Below are positions 25,014 to 33,796 of a DNA stretch of 39,531 nucleotides, piece after piece (the stretch's first letter is position 1; each line of letters opens with the position of its first letter). Origin of the DNA: Lachnospiraceae bacterium (lineage in GTDB: Bacteria > Bacillota > Clostridia > Lachnospirales > Lachnospiraceae); the NCBI GenBank assembly GCA_030538915.1, contig JAUNTC010000006.1, positions 1-39,531 of the forward strand. The letters run 5' to 3'. The notes below the pieces were generated by a model. It searched no databases and had not been told where the DNA came from. It was given only the letters and a program-made list of their open reading frames with translations. The position numbers were made by a program, and so were the translations under genes.

Positions 25014-25045
25014 TTTAACCACTCCTGTTTCTATAATTTCATTAT

Positions 25046-25060
25046 GCGGATATGTCCGCT
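25046..25060 (-). other. Small hairpin in the htpG leader
   Basis: GCGGA-TATG-TCCGC forms a 5-base stem in the untranslated leader between the htpG promoter and its ATG. It may stabilise the message; this is a weak inference. Confidence 0.35.
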
Positions 25061-25077
25061 ATTCGTCTCTAAAGGAT

Positions 25078-25106
25078 ATAATAAGCCTCCTAATTTTAAA
25101 AGTCAA
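25078..25106 (-). promoter_or_regulatory. htpG promoter
   Basis: Minus strand TTGACT (25101-25106), 17 bases, TATTAT (25078-25083), a vegetative sigma-A type promoter. Confidence 0.85.
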
Positions 25107-25113
25107 TACAAAA

Positions 25114-25140
25114 TTAGCACTCTTTTAGTAAGAGTGCTAA
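25114..25140. promoter_or_regulatory. CIRCE element (HrcA operator) of htpG
   Basis: TTAGCACTC-N9-GAGTGCTAA is an exact CIRCE palindrome, placed 7 bases upstream of the htpG -35. HrcA binds CIRCE to repress heat-shock genes such as groESL and dnaK. Confidence 0.96.
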
Positions 25141-25190
25141 TAATTTTTTGAAGTTTCTAAAATTTTTATAAACTTGGTTGTTGCAGACTG

Positions 25191-28100
25191 TTATTCTACG
25201 CTCTTTAGTGATTCTACCATATTGATCTTGCGAAGTTTGAAATACATCACTCCATTTACAATAACAGAGAACAATACAGTAAATAAAAAGCTATATACAT
25301 AACTTGGAAGGTTAATATTTCGTCCAAACATCGCCGCATCTACCTCTACTGTCTGGATGACAAAAAGGTGTAACACGCGACCAATTCCGATTCCAACGAT
25401 GGCTCCTATGAAAGTCAAAAGGAAATTTTCACGGTATACATATGCTGCAACTTCCGGATCGTAAAAGCCAAGAACTTTCAGCGTAGCCAGTTCTCGTTGT
25501 CTCTCTGCAATATTGATGTTATTGAGATTATAAAGGACAACAAATGCAAGCATTCCGGCTGATATAATGAGCACGATCATTACAAGATTCAGACTCTTTA
25601 GCATATCATTAAGCTGGGATTGGATCTCATGCATGTAACTTACATTCAGCACTTCTTTTCTTGCCAGGATCTCCTTTCCTGCATCTTCCTTCTGCTTCAG
25701 AGAATAACCACTCTTCGTCGTAAATAAAAAGCAGTTGTATTCTGGCTTCTCACCGTAAGTTTTCTCGTAGCAGGACGATGTCATGTACATGTAATGTCCC
25801 ATGTAGTTTTCACAAATTTCTAAGATTTTAACTTTTTTATCCCCATTCTCCTCATCTTTAATGCGGATTGTATCACCGACTTTCACTTTGAGAAGCTTTG
25901 CTGTCTTCTCACTTACGATCACACCGTCATCTGTCAATGCGTATGGTGTATGTGTCTTTCGATCCCGGAAATGTACATATTCCTTCACTTTCTCCGGCTC
26001 AGAAAATACAATTGTATAAGTAGAGCGTTTTTTCTCACCCTTCTTAAGAGTAACCAGCTGCATCTTTGCCTTCATGTGTCGTGCCAGATCTTTGTCCTTT
26101 GTAAGGAATGCATCTAATTTGTCTATCTTCTCATCTGATAAATCTTCTTTCATATAAATGCTTCCATCGTAATATTGCAGATTTGTATATTGAAGATCAG
26201 CAATCTCAAAGATAGAATCTCGAAGTCCAAATCCAACAAGCATTAATGCCATACATCCACCGATTCCAAAAATAGTCATAAAAAATCGTTTCTTATAACG
26301 CATAAGATTTCGAACCGTTGACTTCCATGTAAAACTTAAATGCTTCCATATAAATCCCACGCGCTCTAAAAGTACACGCCTTCCAATCTTCGGTGTTGGT
26401 GGCCGCATAAGGATCGCCGGCGCGCCCTGTAGTTCTCGATAACAAGCTTCCATCGTTGCAAGCAATGTACATGCAACCGCCACAACTGATGCCATCACTG
26501 CATAGCCCCAATGATACGGGATAAGAATCTCCGGAATATGTAAATACATTATTCCGTAGGAGTAGATGATAATAAACGGGAAGATCTTCTCTCCGATCAA
26601 AAATCCCATCACGCTTCCAATCACTGATGCCAAAAGCGCATATCCGATGTATTTAGCTGCAATCGCACCTTTTCCATATCCAAGTGCTTTCATCGTTCCG
26701 ATCTGCGTACGTTGTTCTTCCACCATACGTGTCATACTTGTAAGACTTATCAGTGCTGCAACAAGGAAGAAGATCACCGGAAATACTTTTCCGATAGCTT
26801 TCATTCGGTCTGCGTTTTCTCCAAAACCGGTATACTCAGGCAGATCATCGCGATTGCTTATGTACCATTTTGCCTTTGGAATATCTTTGATTTTTTCCTT
26901 TGCATCGGCTACTTTCTTTTCTGCTTTTTTTATTTTTCTCTCGGCCTTTTTCTTGCCTTTTTGATAACTTACCTTCGCATCTTCTAATTTCTTTTCGTTT
27001 TTCCGGATCTCTTTTTCACCGTCGGTGAGCTTTTTTTCTTCATTTGCTAATTTGACATAAGATGATTTGATCGTTTTCCGTCCGGAACGGATCCTTGCCT
27101 TTGCCATATCAAGCTTCTGTCTGTTTGCCTTAAGTTGCGACTGGGTTTTACAAAGCTTCTCCTTTGCAGCATCAAGCTGATACTTCATCTGTTGGAGCTG
27201 TGGCTTATACTCTTCCACCTGCCCCATCTGCGCTTCCATCTGTTCGTATTTTTTCAAATTCGTATTGTATTCTCGCCAACCGTTTTTCAGCTGTTTTTCT
27301 CCGGATGCAAGCTTTGTTCTTCCGGATTTATATTCTCTCTCTGCCTGATCCAACTGTCTTTCTTTCGTTTTCAGCGTCTTTCTTGCATCAGCGATCTTGA
27401 CTTTTCCGTTAGATAACTCTTTCTTTGCTGTCTGAAGTTCTCTCTCACCGTCTTTTATTTTATTTCTTGCTTTCCTTAGCTTTCGATCCGACTTTTTCTT
27501 CCCGTCTGCCAACTTCTTTTCTGCTTTTTCAACTTTTTCATTCGCTTCATCGACAAGCTCCTGACGTCTGATGGCACCTCGTTTCTTACCAAGCTTTTCC
27601 ATCTGGTCTGTTGCTTTTTCAATTTTCTTATCATAAGCCTTCGTATAAGCCATCTCTTCCTTGGCACCCTTTACTTGCAGGCAGGCTTCCGTATACGTAT
27701 CCAGCGCAAAAGAATCTTTCGTCACAACTAAAAATCCATCTACGGTACCTTTGCCGATTGTTGTACTGCCACGGCTGAAGGAAATATAACACGGGCTGTT
27801 TCCGATTCCAACCACCCGGTAAGTGTCTTTTTTCAAACTGTCAGAAAGCGGATCTTCTGTCCCGGACTTAACTGTGATCATATCTCCAATCTTATAATTC
27901 ATCTCCTCGTCCGCAAGGCATTCTCCCGCTTTCTTTGGCATACGCCCTTTAGAGACGGTCACTTTGTTCATCGTCTCCGGCAAAGTCATCACATGCAATA
28001 CAAGCTGATCGTCTACTGTATCGCTTAACACATCTACACTGTATGCACCTTCTGCTTTTTCAATCATATCCGCCCGGTCAAGCGCTTTCACATCTTCTTT

Positions 28101-28304
28101 TGTAATTCCTAACGTGCTGACTGCTTTTATATCCATCAGATCTGCACCGTCAAAATACGAATCACCGGTCGCACGCATGGATGGTTCCGATGCACGGATC
28201 CCTGAGAAAAATGCAACTCCCAATGCCACAATAAATAGCATGGAAAAAAATCTTCCCGGGCTTTTCTTTAATTCCATAAGGAATTCTTTACGCGTAACTT
28301 TCAT
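25191..28304 (-). CDS. FtsX/MacB-type ABC transporter permease with giant coiled coil
   Basis: About 1037 residues. The first TM (FFSMLFIVALGVAFFSGI) is followed by a MacB-like extracytoplasmic domain. Then a lysine- and glutamate-rich coiled coil runs from about residue 220 to 485. Next come three TMs with the FtsX core (VEEQRTQIGTMKALGYGKGAIAAKYIGYALLA), a second TM, another extracytoplasmic domain, and a final FtsX core (RQRELATLKVLGFYDPEVAAYVYRENFLLTF). The coil carries repeated (L/I)xx(D/S/N)G units (KLADGKK, ELSNGKV, KLASGEK, QLKNGWR, RIRSGRK, KLTDGEK), like YhgE/Pip proteins. The start is ATG 28304, 5 bases after the ATPase stop (a GTG at 28316 overlaps it). With the next gene it forms an ABC exporter or mechanotransmission complex; the substrate is unknown. 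Confidence 0.9.
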   Translation of the reverse strand: MKVTRKEFLMELKKSPGRFFSMLFIVALGVAFFSGIRASEPSMRATGDSYFDGADLMDIKAVSTLGITKEDVKALDRADMIEKAEGAYSVDVLSDTVDDQLVLHVMTLPETMNKVTVSKGRMPKKAGECLADEEMNYKIGDMITVKSGTEDPLSDSLKKDTYRVVGIGNSPCYISFSRGSTTIGKGTVDGFLVVTKDSFALDTYTEACLQVKGAKEEMAYTKAYDKKIEKATDQMEKLGKKRGAIRRQELVDEANEKVEKAEKKLADGKKKSDRKLRKARNKIKDGERELQTAKKELSNGKVKIADARKTLKTKERQLDQAEREYKSGRTKLASGEKQLKNGWREYNTNLKKYEQMEAQMGQVEEYKPQLQQMKYQLDAAKEKLCKTQSQLKANRQKLDMAKARIRSGRKTIKSSYVKLANEEKKLTDGEKEIRKNEKKLEDAKVSYQKGKKKAERKIKKAEKKVADAKEKIKDIPKAKWYISNRDDLPEYTGFGENADRMKAIGKVFPVIFFLVAALISLTSMTRMVEEQRTQIGTMKALGYGKGAIAAKYIGYALLASVIGSVMGFLIGEKIFPFIIIYSYGIMYLHIPEILIPYHWGYAVMASVVAVACTLLATMEACYRELQGAPAILMRPPTPKIGRRVLLERVGFIWKHLSFTWKSTVRNLMRYKKRFFMTIFGIGGCMALMLVGFGLRDSIFEIADLQYTNLQYYDGSIYMKEDLSDEKIDKLDAFLTKDKDLARHMKAKMQLVTLKKGEKKRSTYTIVFSEPEKVKEYVHFRDRKTHTPYALTDDGVIVSEKTAKLLKVKVGDTIRIKDEENGDKKVKILEICENYMGHYMYMTSSCYEKTYGEKPEYNCFLFTTKSGYSLKQKEDAGKEILARKEVLNVSYMHEIQSQLNDMLKSLNLVMIVLIISAGMLAFVVLYNLNNINIAERQRELATLKVLGFYDPEVAAYVYRENFLLTFIGAIVGIGIGRVLHLFVIQTVEVDAAMFGRNINLPSYVYSFLFTVLFSVIVNGVMYFKLRKINMVESLKSVE

Positions 28305-28309
28305 ATTTT

Positions 28310-29014
28310 TTACCACTCTATCGTATCTACAGATACTGGATTTTTATTTTCCACAATCTCGGCAACTTTTCCGTTTTTGATCTTGATCACACGGTCTGCC
28401 ATTGGTGCGATCGCAAGGTTATGTGTAATCAGAATGACCGTCATACCTTTCTTCCGACACGTAACCTGTAACAATTTTAAGATAGACTTTCCTGTATTAT
28501 AATCAAGTGCCCCTGTTGGTTCGTCGCAGAGCAGAAGCTTTGGATTTTTTGCAAGCGCTCTTGCAATGGATACTCTCTGCTGTTCTCCTCCGGATAACTG
28601 TGCAGGAAAATTATCCTTTCGATCTTCTAACCCCACTTCCTTTAATACTTCTCCTGCATCCATCGGATCCTTGCAGATCTGTAACGCCAGCTCTACATTT
28701 TCAAGTGCGGTAAGATTCGGAATCAGATTATAAAACTGAAATACGAAACCGATATCATCTCTTCTGTATGCTGTAAGCTTCTTTGGCTTGTAGGCTGCAA
28801 TATTTTCTCCATCAACCCACACATTACCGGAAGTTGCGGTATCCATACCGCCCAATATATTCAGAACCGTCGTCTTTCCGGCTCCACTTGGTCCTACAAC
28901 AACAGCAAATTCTCCCTTTTCAATTGTAAAATCCATTCCTGCTGCAGCTAAAATCTCTACTTCTCCCATATGATAACTTTTCTTTACATCCTCTAATGTA
29001 ACAAATGCAGACAT
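28310..29014 (-). CDS. MacB/LolD-type ABC transporter ATPase
   Basis: About 234 residues from ATG 29014 (MSAFVTLEDVKKSYHMGEVEILAAAGMDFTIEKGEF), with a G-rich binding site upstream. It has Walker A GPSGAGKTT, a Q-loop in FVFQFYNLIPNLTALENV, signature LSGGEQQRVSIARAL, Walker B LLLCDEPTGALD, and H-loop LITHN. The GALD D-loop and FYNLIP stretch are typical of the MacB/LolD/FtsE group that pairs with FtsX-like permeases. The permease gene follows after 5 bases, and a TATAAT promoter lies upstream. Confidence 0.95.
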   Translation of the reverse strand: MSAFVTLEDVKKSYHMGEVEILAAAGMDFTIEKGEFAVVVGPSGAGKTTVLNILGGMDTATSGNVWVDGENIAAYKPKKLTAYRRDDIGFVFQFYNLIPNLTALENVELALQICKDPMDAGEVLKEVGLEDRKDNFPAQLSGGEQQRVSIARALAKNPKLLLCDEPTGALDYNTGKSILKLLQVTCRKKGMTVILITHNLAIAPMADRVIKIKNGKVAEIVENKNPVSVDTIEW

Positions 29015-29054
29015 TTTTACCACCCCCGTCTGTTTTCCTTTGTTCTTATTGTTA

Positions 29055-29083
29055 ATTATAGCTGATTCCCACCCAAGCGTCCA
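29055..29083 (-). promoter_or_regulatory. Promoter of the ABC ATPase-permease operon
   Basis: Minus strand TGGACG (29078-29083), 17 bases, TATAAT (29055-29060), about 40 bases before the ATG. Confidence 0.6.
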
Positions 29084-29106
29084 CATGAACAGTCGTTATT
29101 TTGCAT

Positions 29107-29147
29107 AAGAAAAACTGCTGCCATGCAAAAGAGCATGCGCAGCAGTC
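29107..29147 (-). terminator. Intrinsic terminator after the purF-like gene
   Basis: On the minus strand ACTGCTGCGCATGC pairs with GCATGGCAGCAGT around a short loop, followed by TTTTTCTT. It is a strong 13-base stem. Confidence 0.9.
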
Positions 29148-29175
29148 TGTCATTCATTATTTTAAGTCGAGCATT

Positions 29176-30588
29176 TTATTCTTTACCATTAAAGCAATAA
29201 GTACAAATCTTACATGGATCGATTCCGATTGATTCGATCAGATCATCCAGTCTGTGATAACGAAGAGATGTGAAATTCTGCAGTTTGCAAATGTCTTCGA
29301 TCATCTGCTCATAACGTTTGCTTGTCGGATCTGCATACTCATCTAATATCTCCTGTGGACAATCTTCTCCTTCTCTTTCGCGGATCACACGTCTTGTGAT
29401 CAACTCCATCTCAGATTTTGATCTGGAGAAATTCAAATATTTACATCCGTATAACAACGGTGGACATGCCGGACGTACGTGTACTTCCTTTGCTCCACTC
29501 TTGTAGAGAAATTCGGTTGTCTCACGAAGCTGTGTTCCTCTTACGATAGAATCGTCGATAAGAAGCAGTTTCTTTCCTTCGATCAACGCATGTACCGGAA
29601 TCAACTTCATCTTAGCAATAAGATTTCTCTGGCTCTGGTTCGTCGGCATGAATGAACGTGGCCAGGTTGGTGTATATTTAATAAATGGTCTCGCATATGG
29701 AATGCCGGACTCATTGGCATATCCGATGGCATGTGCAATTCCGGAATCCGGAACACCTGCAACAATATCCGGATGGATCTTGTCTTTGTCTCGTTTTGCA
29801 AGCATACTTCCACATTTATAGCGCATCTCCTCTACGTTTACTCCCTCGTAAGAAGAAGTCGGATATCCATAGTATACCCAGAGGAAAGAACAGATCTTCA
29901 TATCTTTTCCAGGTGCCTTCAATGTCTCCACACCACCTGCGGTTACAAATACGATCTCTCCAGGGCCTAGTTCTTTGTAGTCTTCAAATCCAAGATTGAT
30001 ATACGCGTGACTTTCGAAAGAAACACAATATGCATCTTCTTTTGCACCGACAACAAGTGGCGTTCTTCCGTAACGGTCTCTGGATGCATAGATTCCCTTC
30101 TCTGTCATAAGAAGCATTGTCATAGAACCATCTACCTTCTCCTGTACGTACTGAATACCTTCCAGAATGGTATCCTTCTCACAGATCAATGCTGCAACAA
30201 GCTCTGTTGCATTCACCTGCCCGTTTGTCATCTCCTGGAAATGAGAATGCGCATTGTCATACAATTCTTCAATCAGTTCTTCATAGTTATTAATCTTTCC
30301 AATTGTTGTAATTGCAAAACTTCCTAATTTTGATCTGATCAAGAGTGGCTGTGGTTCAAAATCAGAAATACATCCGATTCCAAGTGTTCCTTTCATCTCG
30401 CCGACATCTCTGTCAAACTTTGTACGGAATGGTGAGTTTTCAATATTGTGGATCGCACGGTAAAATCCGTCCTCTCCATAAGTCGCCATGCCGCCTCGTC
30501 TTGTTCCAAGGTGTGAATGATAGTCTACTCCATAAAACAGTTCCAACACACAGTCATGCTTGGATGCAACTCCAAAAAATCCTCCCAT
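29176..30588 (-). CDS. PurF-like amidophosphoribosyltransferase homologue without catalytic cysteine
   Basis: 470 residues with an N-terminal Ntn-glutaminase-like domain and a C-terminal phosphoribosyltransferase domain. The PRPP motif is intact (KLLLIDDSIVRGTQLRE). Cysteines at ICSFLWVYYGYPTS, ACPPLLYGCKY and DPCKICTYCFNGKE match where Bacillus-type PurF binds a 4Fe-4S cluster. PurF normally starts (M)CGIFG, where the exposed Cys is the glutamine-hydrolysing nucleophile. Here the start is MGGFFGVAS, with Gly in that place. The usual HRGQE is TRRGGM and GNLxN is GKINN. So glutamine hydrolysis is probably lost, and it may use ammonia or have another role. The start is ATG 30588 with AAAGGAGAA upstream; no nearby purine genes are present. 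It is probably a paralogue of the true PurF. Confidence 0.88.
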   Translation of the reverse strand: MGGFFGVASKHDCVLELFYGVDYHSHLGTRRGGMATYGEDGFYRAIHNIENSPFRTKFDRDVGEMKGTLGIGCISDFEPQPLLIRSKLGSFAITTIGKINNYEELIEELYDNAHSHFQEMTNGQVNATELVAALICEKDTILEGIQYVQEKVDGSMTMLLMTEKGIYASRDRYGRTPLVVGAKEDAYCVSFESHAYINLGFEDYKELGPGEIVFVTAGGVETLKAPGKDMKICSFLWVYYGYPTSSYEGVNVEEMRYKCGSMLAKRDKDKIHPDIVAGVPDSGIAHAIGYANESGIPYARPFIKYTPTWPRSFMPTNQSQRNLIAKMKLIPVHALIEGKKLLLIDDSIVRGTQLRETTEFLYKSGAKEVHVRPACPPLLYGCKYLNFSRSKSEMELITRRVIREREGEDCPQEILDEYADPTSKRYEQMIEDICKLQNFTSLRYHRLDDLIESIGIDPCKICTYCFNGKE

Positions 30589-30667
30589 AATATTCTCCTT
30601 TTGCTTTTAATGATATATTTTCATTATTCGATCGTCTTTTTGGCACGAATCACTCCGACAACTTACA

Positions 30668-30697
30668 ATTCTAGCACAAATAACTTCCTACTGTAAA
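30668..30697 (-). promoter_or_regulatory. Promoter of the purF-like gene
   Basis: Minus strand TTTACA (30692-30697), 18 bases, TGC-TAGAAT (30668-30673) with an extended -10. The leader is about 75 bases. No PurR or guanine riboswitch pattern is seen. Confidence 0.6.
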
Positions 30698-30703
30698 GTT
30701 TTC

Positions 30704-32133
30704 TTACAACATCTCTTTTAGTTTTTCTTTTAACAATGCCGGGTTGGCTTTTCCTTTCGTTTCCTTCATCGCATGTCCGACAAGAGCGCCAAGTACTTTT
30801 TCCTTTCCTGCACGGTATGCCTCTACCGTCGCCGGGTCATTTGCAATTACCTTTTTTAATACTTCTTCCAATGCACCATCATCATTTACACTCTTAAGTC
30901 CATGTGCTTCGACATACTTTTCCGGCTCTACATCTTCGGTAAATATTTTTTCAAATACTTCTTTTGCAACTGTACCGTTGATCACACCCTTCTCTTTCAA
31001 ATTAATAAGAGATACCAGGTTCTTTGCTGAAAATGTAATATCCTCCGACTCCATTCCTTTTTCTTTCAAAAGATGCATCATATCGACCATAAGCCAGTTG
31101 GATACTTTTTTCGGTTTTCCACAAAGCTTTGCTGCTTCTTCAAAAAGATCGGCTACATGTTTGGAATTAGTAAGGATCTCTGCATCATATTGTGGAATAT
31201 CATATTCCTTTTTGTAACGTTCCAGTTTTTCTGAACGAAGCTCTGGCTGACGTTTTCTCACTTCAGCAATCCATTCATCGCTGATAACGATCGGCACAAG
31301 GTCTGGTTCTGGGAAATAACGATAATCCTTTGCATCCTCCTTTGAACGCATAGCATGCGATGCTTCTTTGTTATCATCCCACCGTCTTGTCTCCTGTACA
31401 ACTTCTTTTCCTTCTTCGATAAGTTCTATCTGACGCGCTCTTTCCCCTTCAATTGCTCTTGCGATTGCTTTAAATGAATTGAGGTTTTTCATCTCTGTTC
31501 GAACGCCAAATTGCAATGCTCCTACTTCTCGCACAGAAAGGTTTACATCAGCTCGCATAGATCCTTCCTGTAATTTACAGTCCGATGCGCCTAAATACTG
31601 GATGATCGTGCGCAGTTTTTCAAGATAAGCGATCACTTCCTTAGCTGAGCGCATATCCGGCTCGGAAACAATTTCTACAAGCGGCACTCCACTTCGGTTG
31701 TAATCGACCAGTGATGTATCTGTCCACTCGTCATGGATAAGTTTACCTGCATCTTCCTCCATATGCATCTCGTGGATACGGATTTTCTTTTTTGTCCTGC
31801 AGATTCAATTTCTACATACCCATTTCTGGCGATTGGAAGATAAAGCTGTGAGATCTGATAGTTCTGTGGGTTATCCGGATAAAAATAGTTTTTCCGATCA
31901 AACTTGCACACTCTTGTAATATCACAGTTTGTTGCAAGACCGATCGCCATTGCATATTCCACAACTTGTTTATTGAGAACCGGCAAAGCTCCGGGCATAC
32001 CTGTGCAGACCGAACATGTATGTGTATTCGGTGCCCCACCAAACTGCGTAGAGCAGGAGCAGAAGATTTTTGTTTTCGTTGCAAGTTCTACGTGAACTTC
32101 CAGTCCGATGACTGTCTCATATTGTTTTGCCAT
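30704..32133 (-). pseudogene. gatB: Asp/Glu-tRNA amidotransferase subunit B, frameshifted
   Basis: GatB binds the mischarged tRNA and activates it for amidation. The first part (ATG 32133, GGAGG upstream) reads [32 protein letters not shown] ... [35 protein letters not shown] and then leaves frame. The second part resumes as [38 protein letters not shown] and runs to a full-length C-terminus with the Yqey-like tail (NPALLKEKLKEML). The frames meet at a run of six T (31788-31793; A on the coding strand), where seven would restore the protein. It starts 1 base beyond the gatA' stop. A true mutation is plausible since gatA is also broken; a sequencing error is the alternative. Confidence 0.88.
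31788..31793 (-). other. gatB frameshift in a six-base homopolymer
   Basis: On the coding strand CAAAAAAGAAAATCCG gives [11 protein letters not shown]. One extra A gives [18 protein letters not shown], which is the GatB sequence resumed downstream. Slippage, mutation or sequencing error cannot be told apart here. Confidence 0.75.
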
Positions 32134-32134
32134 T

Positions 32135-33430
32135 TTATCTTCCTCCTTCCAGATTATCTTCTTTTTCTGACGCTTTTGTCTGTTCATATGTATAAGCTGC
32201 ACGAATGATCTTCTTTTCTTCAAAGCAGTCACCGATAAGCTGCATTCCGATTGGAAGAGCATTCGAATCTTTTCCTACTGGTATCGTAATTCCAGGCAAT
32301 CCTGCCAGATTGACTGCAATCGTGTAAATATCACCCAGATACATTTTCAATGGATCTTTTAGGCTTTCTCCGATTTTTGGTGCTGTCGTTGGAGCCGCCG
32401 GAGCGATAATAACATCATAGGAAGCAAATGCTTTATCAAAAGCCTGTTTGATCAGTGCTTTCGTGCGAAGTGCTTTCAGATAATATGCATCATAATAACC
32501 GGAGCTCAACACAAAGGAGCCAAGCATGATCCTTCGTTTTACTTCCGGACCGAATCCTTCAGATCTTGTTTTTTTATACATATCATGAAGTCCATCGTAC
32601 TCCGGTGTGCGGTATCCATATTTCACACCGTCAAACCGGGAAAGGTTGGAGCTCGCCTCCGCAGATGCAATAACGTAGTAGGCTGGAATCGCATATTTCA
32701 CAAGACTTAAGTCAAAAGTTTCCACAATCGCTCCCTGTTGCCCTAATACTTTCACTGCCTCTAAAATGCTCTCCTTCATTTCTTCATCCAAGCCATCCGA
32801 GAAATAATCTCTTGGCACTCCGATCTTCATTCCTTTTACATCGCATTTTAATCCTTCTGTAAAATCATAAGATTTTCTTGCAATAGACGTACTGTCTTTC
32901 TCATCATGGGATGCAATTGTCTCCAAAATTGTGGCACAGTCCGTCACATCTTTTGCGATTGGTCCGATCTGATCTAAGGATGAACCATAAGCAATGAGGC
33001 CGTAACGGGAGACCGTTCCATAAGTAGGCTTGATTCCGACGACACCACAAAATGAGCTTGGCTGTCTGATAGAACCACCTGTATCCGAACCGAGGGCATA
33101 GGCACATTCATCTGCTGCCACAGCTGCACAAGACCCTCCCGATGATCCCCCTGGGACATGAGCAAGATTCCATGGATTTTTCGTTGCACCGTAATAGGAC
33201 GTCTCTGTCGTACTTCCCATCCTCTTAAGATCAAACCCGGCTTTCTCCTTCTCATATACACATTGCAGAAGTCCTTCTCTTTTTCTTAAGATGACAAAAG
33301 CTACTGTGCCCATATCACGAATGACATGAACTGCACCGTTTACCTTTACCACATCTCCTTCTTTACATGCATCAAGTAATTGTTTGATTTCTTTTGTCTC
33401 TTTTTCGTTTACTCCCGTCATAAATTCCAT
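32135..33430 (-). pseudogene. AspRS-GatA chimera (deletion remnant of aspS-gatC-gatA)
   Basis: 431 residues with two origins. Residues 1 to about 68 ([26 protein letters not shown] ... [22 protein letters not shown]) match the anticodon-binding OB start of a nondiscriminating, archaeal-style aspartyl-tRNA synthetase. From about residue 71 the protein is GatA, entering at [18 protein letters not shown] and running to its normal end ([27 protein letters not shown]). GatA has lost about its first 110 residues, including the catalytic Lys of the Ser-cisSer-Lys triad. Both serines remain ([18 protein letters not shown]). So most of aspS, all of gatC and the 5' part of gatA were removed, leaving an in-frame joint near 33220. 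It cannot act as a complete amidase or synthetase. The start is ATG 33430 with AAGGAGG, under a T-box. Confidence 0.88.
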
Positions 33431-33477
33431 TGTTCATGCCCTCCTTATATCATTCAAGCTGCAATCCATCAAAATGC

Positions 33478-33504
33478 AAAAAGGAGATTCGATATCGAAT
33501 CTCC
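33478..33504 (-). terminator. Second terminator of the T-box leader (perfect palindrome)
   Basis: Positions 33483-33504 form a perfect 22-base palindrome (arms GGAGATTCGAT/ATCGAATCTCC), followed on the minus strand by TTTTT. It lies about 10 bases after the main T-box terminator and before the ribosome-binding site. Confidence 0.75.
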
Positions 33505-33510
33505 TGCATT

Positions 33511-33548
33511 AAAAAACGTCCCAGAATACACATATTGCATTCCGGGAC
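33511..33548 (-). terminator. Main T-box terminator hairpin
   Basis: GTCCCGGAATGCA pairs with TGTATTCTGGGAC on the minus strand and is followed by GTTTTTT. It is the regulated terminator that competes with the T-box antiterminator. Confidence 0.9.
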
Positions 33549-33796
33549 AGATATTCACTTCTTATCCGCGGTACCACCCGCATTAAGCTCGCCTTTGAAC
33601 TCATCTCTTGCACGTAACGTGTGCCTTACGTACCTGCCTAATGATCAAATGATTTCAGATGTTCAGCAGATCTGCTCCAGAGTGTTCCCATGTCTTCCGC
33701 TTCCTTAAGATGTACTTTCAGTCACGATACATCCTCCCTGTTAATTGTGCAAGAATAGAGTCTCCTTCATTGCATTATCTTTTAAAACTTGTGTTC

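Larger units (their letters stand above)
33476..33790 (-). promoter_or_regulatory. T-box riboswitch leader, Asn (possibly Asn/Glu) specifier
   Basis: The leader shows the T-box core GGGTGGTACCGCGG (33566-33579, minus strand) with the UGGU bulge that pairs with the tRNA acceptor end. A long Stem I region lies upstream. Just before the conserved CTCTGGAGC stretch is GGGAACAC; the specifier triplet reads AAC (Asn) and overlaps GAA (Glu) in GAAC at 33684-33687. Known clostridial T-boxes that control aspS-gatCAB operons have been reported with such an overlapping Asn/Glu specifier. Uncharged tRNA should favour the antiterminator and allow read-through. Intrinsic terminator 33511-33548 follows, then a second hairpin. 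The leader appears complete although the genes behind it are damaged. The 33431-33852 gap is otherwise empty of genes. Confidence 0.9.

Noticed and set aside
25191..28304. Coiled-coil region as a CRISPR or DNA tandem repeat array
   Set aside because: The repetition is at protein level only (Lys/Glu heptads with glycine marks). The DNA shows no regular repeats and spacers, and no CRISPR array was seen anywhere in the window.
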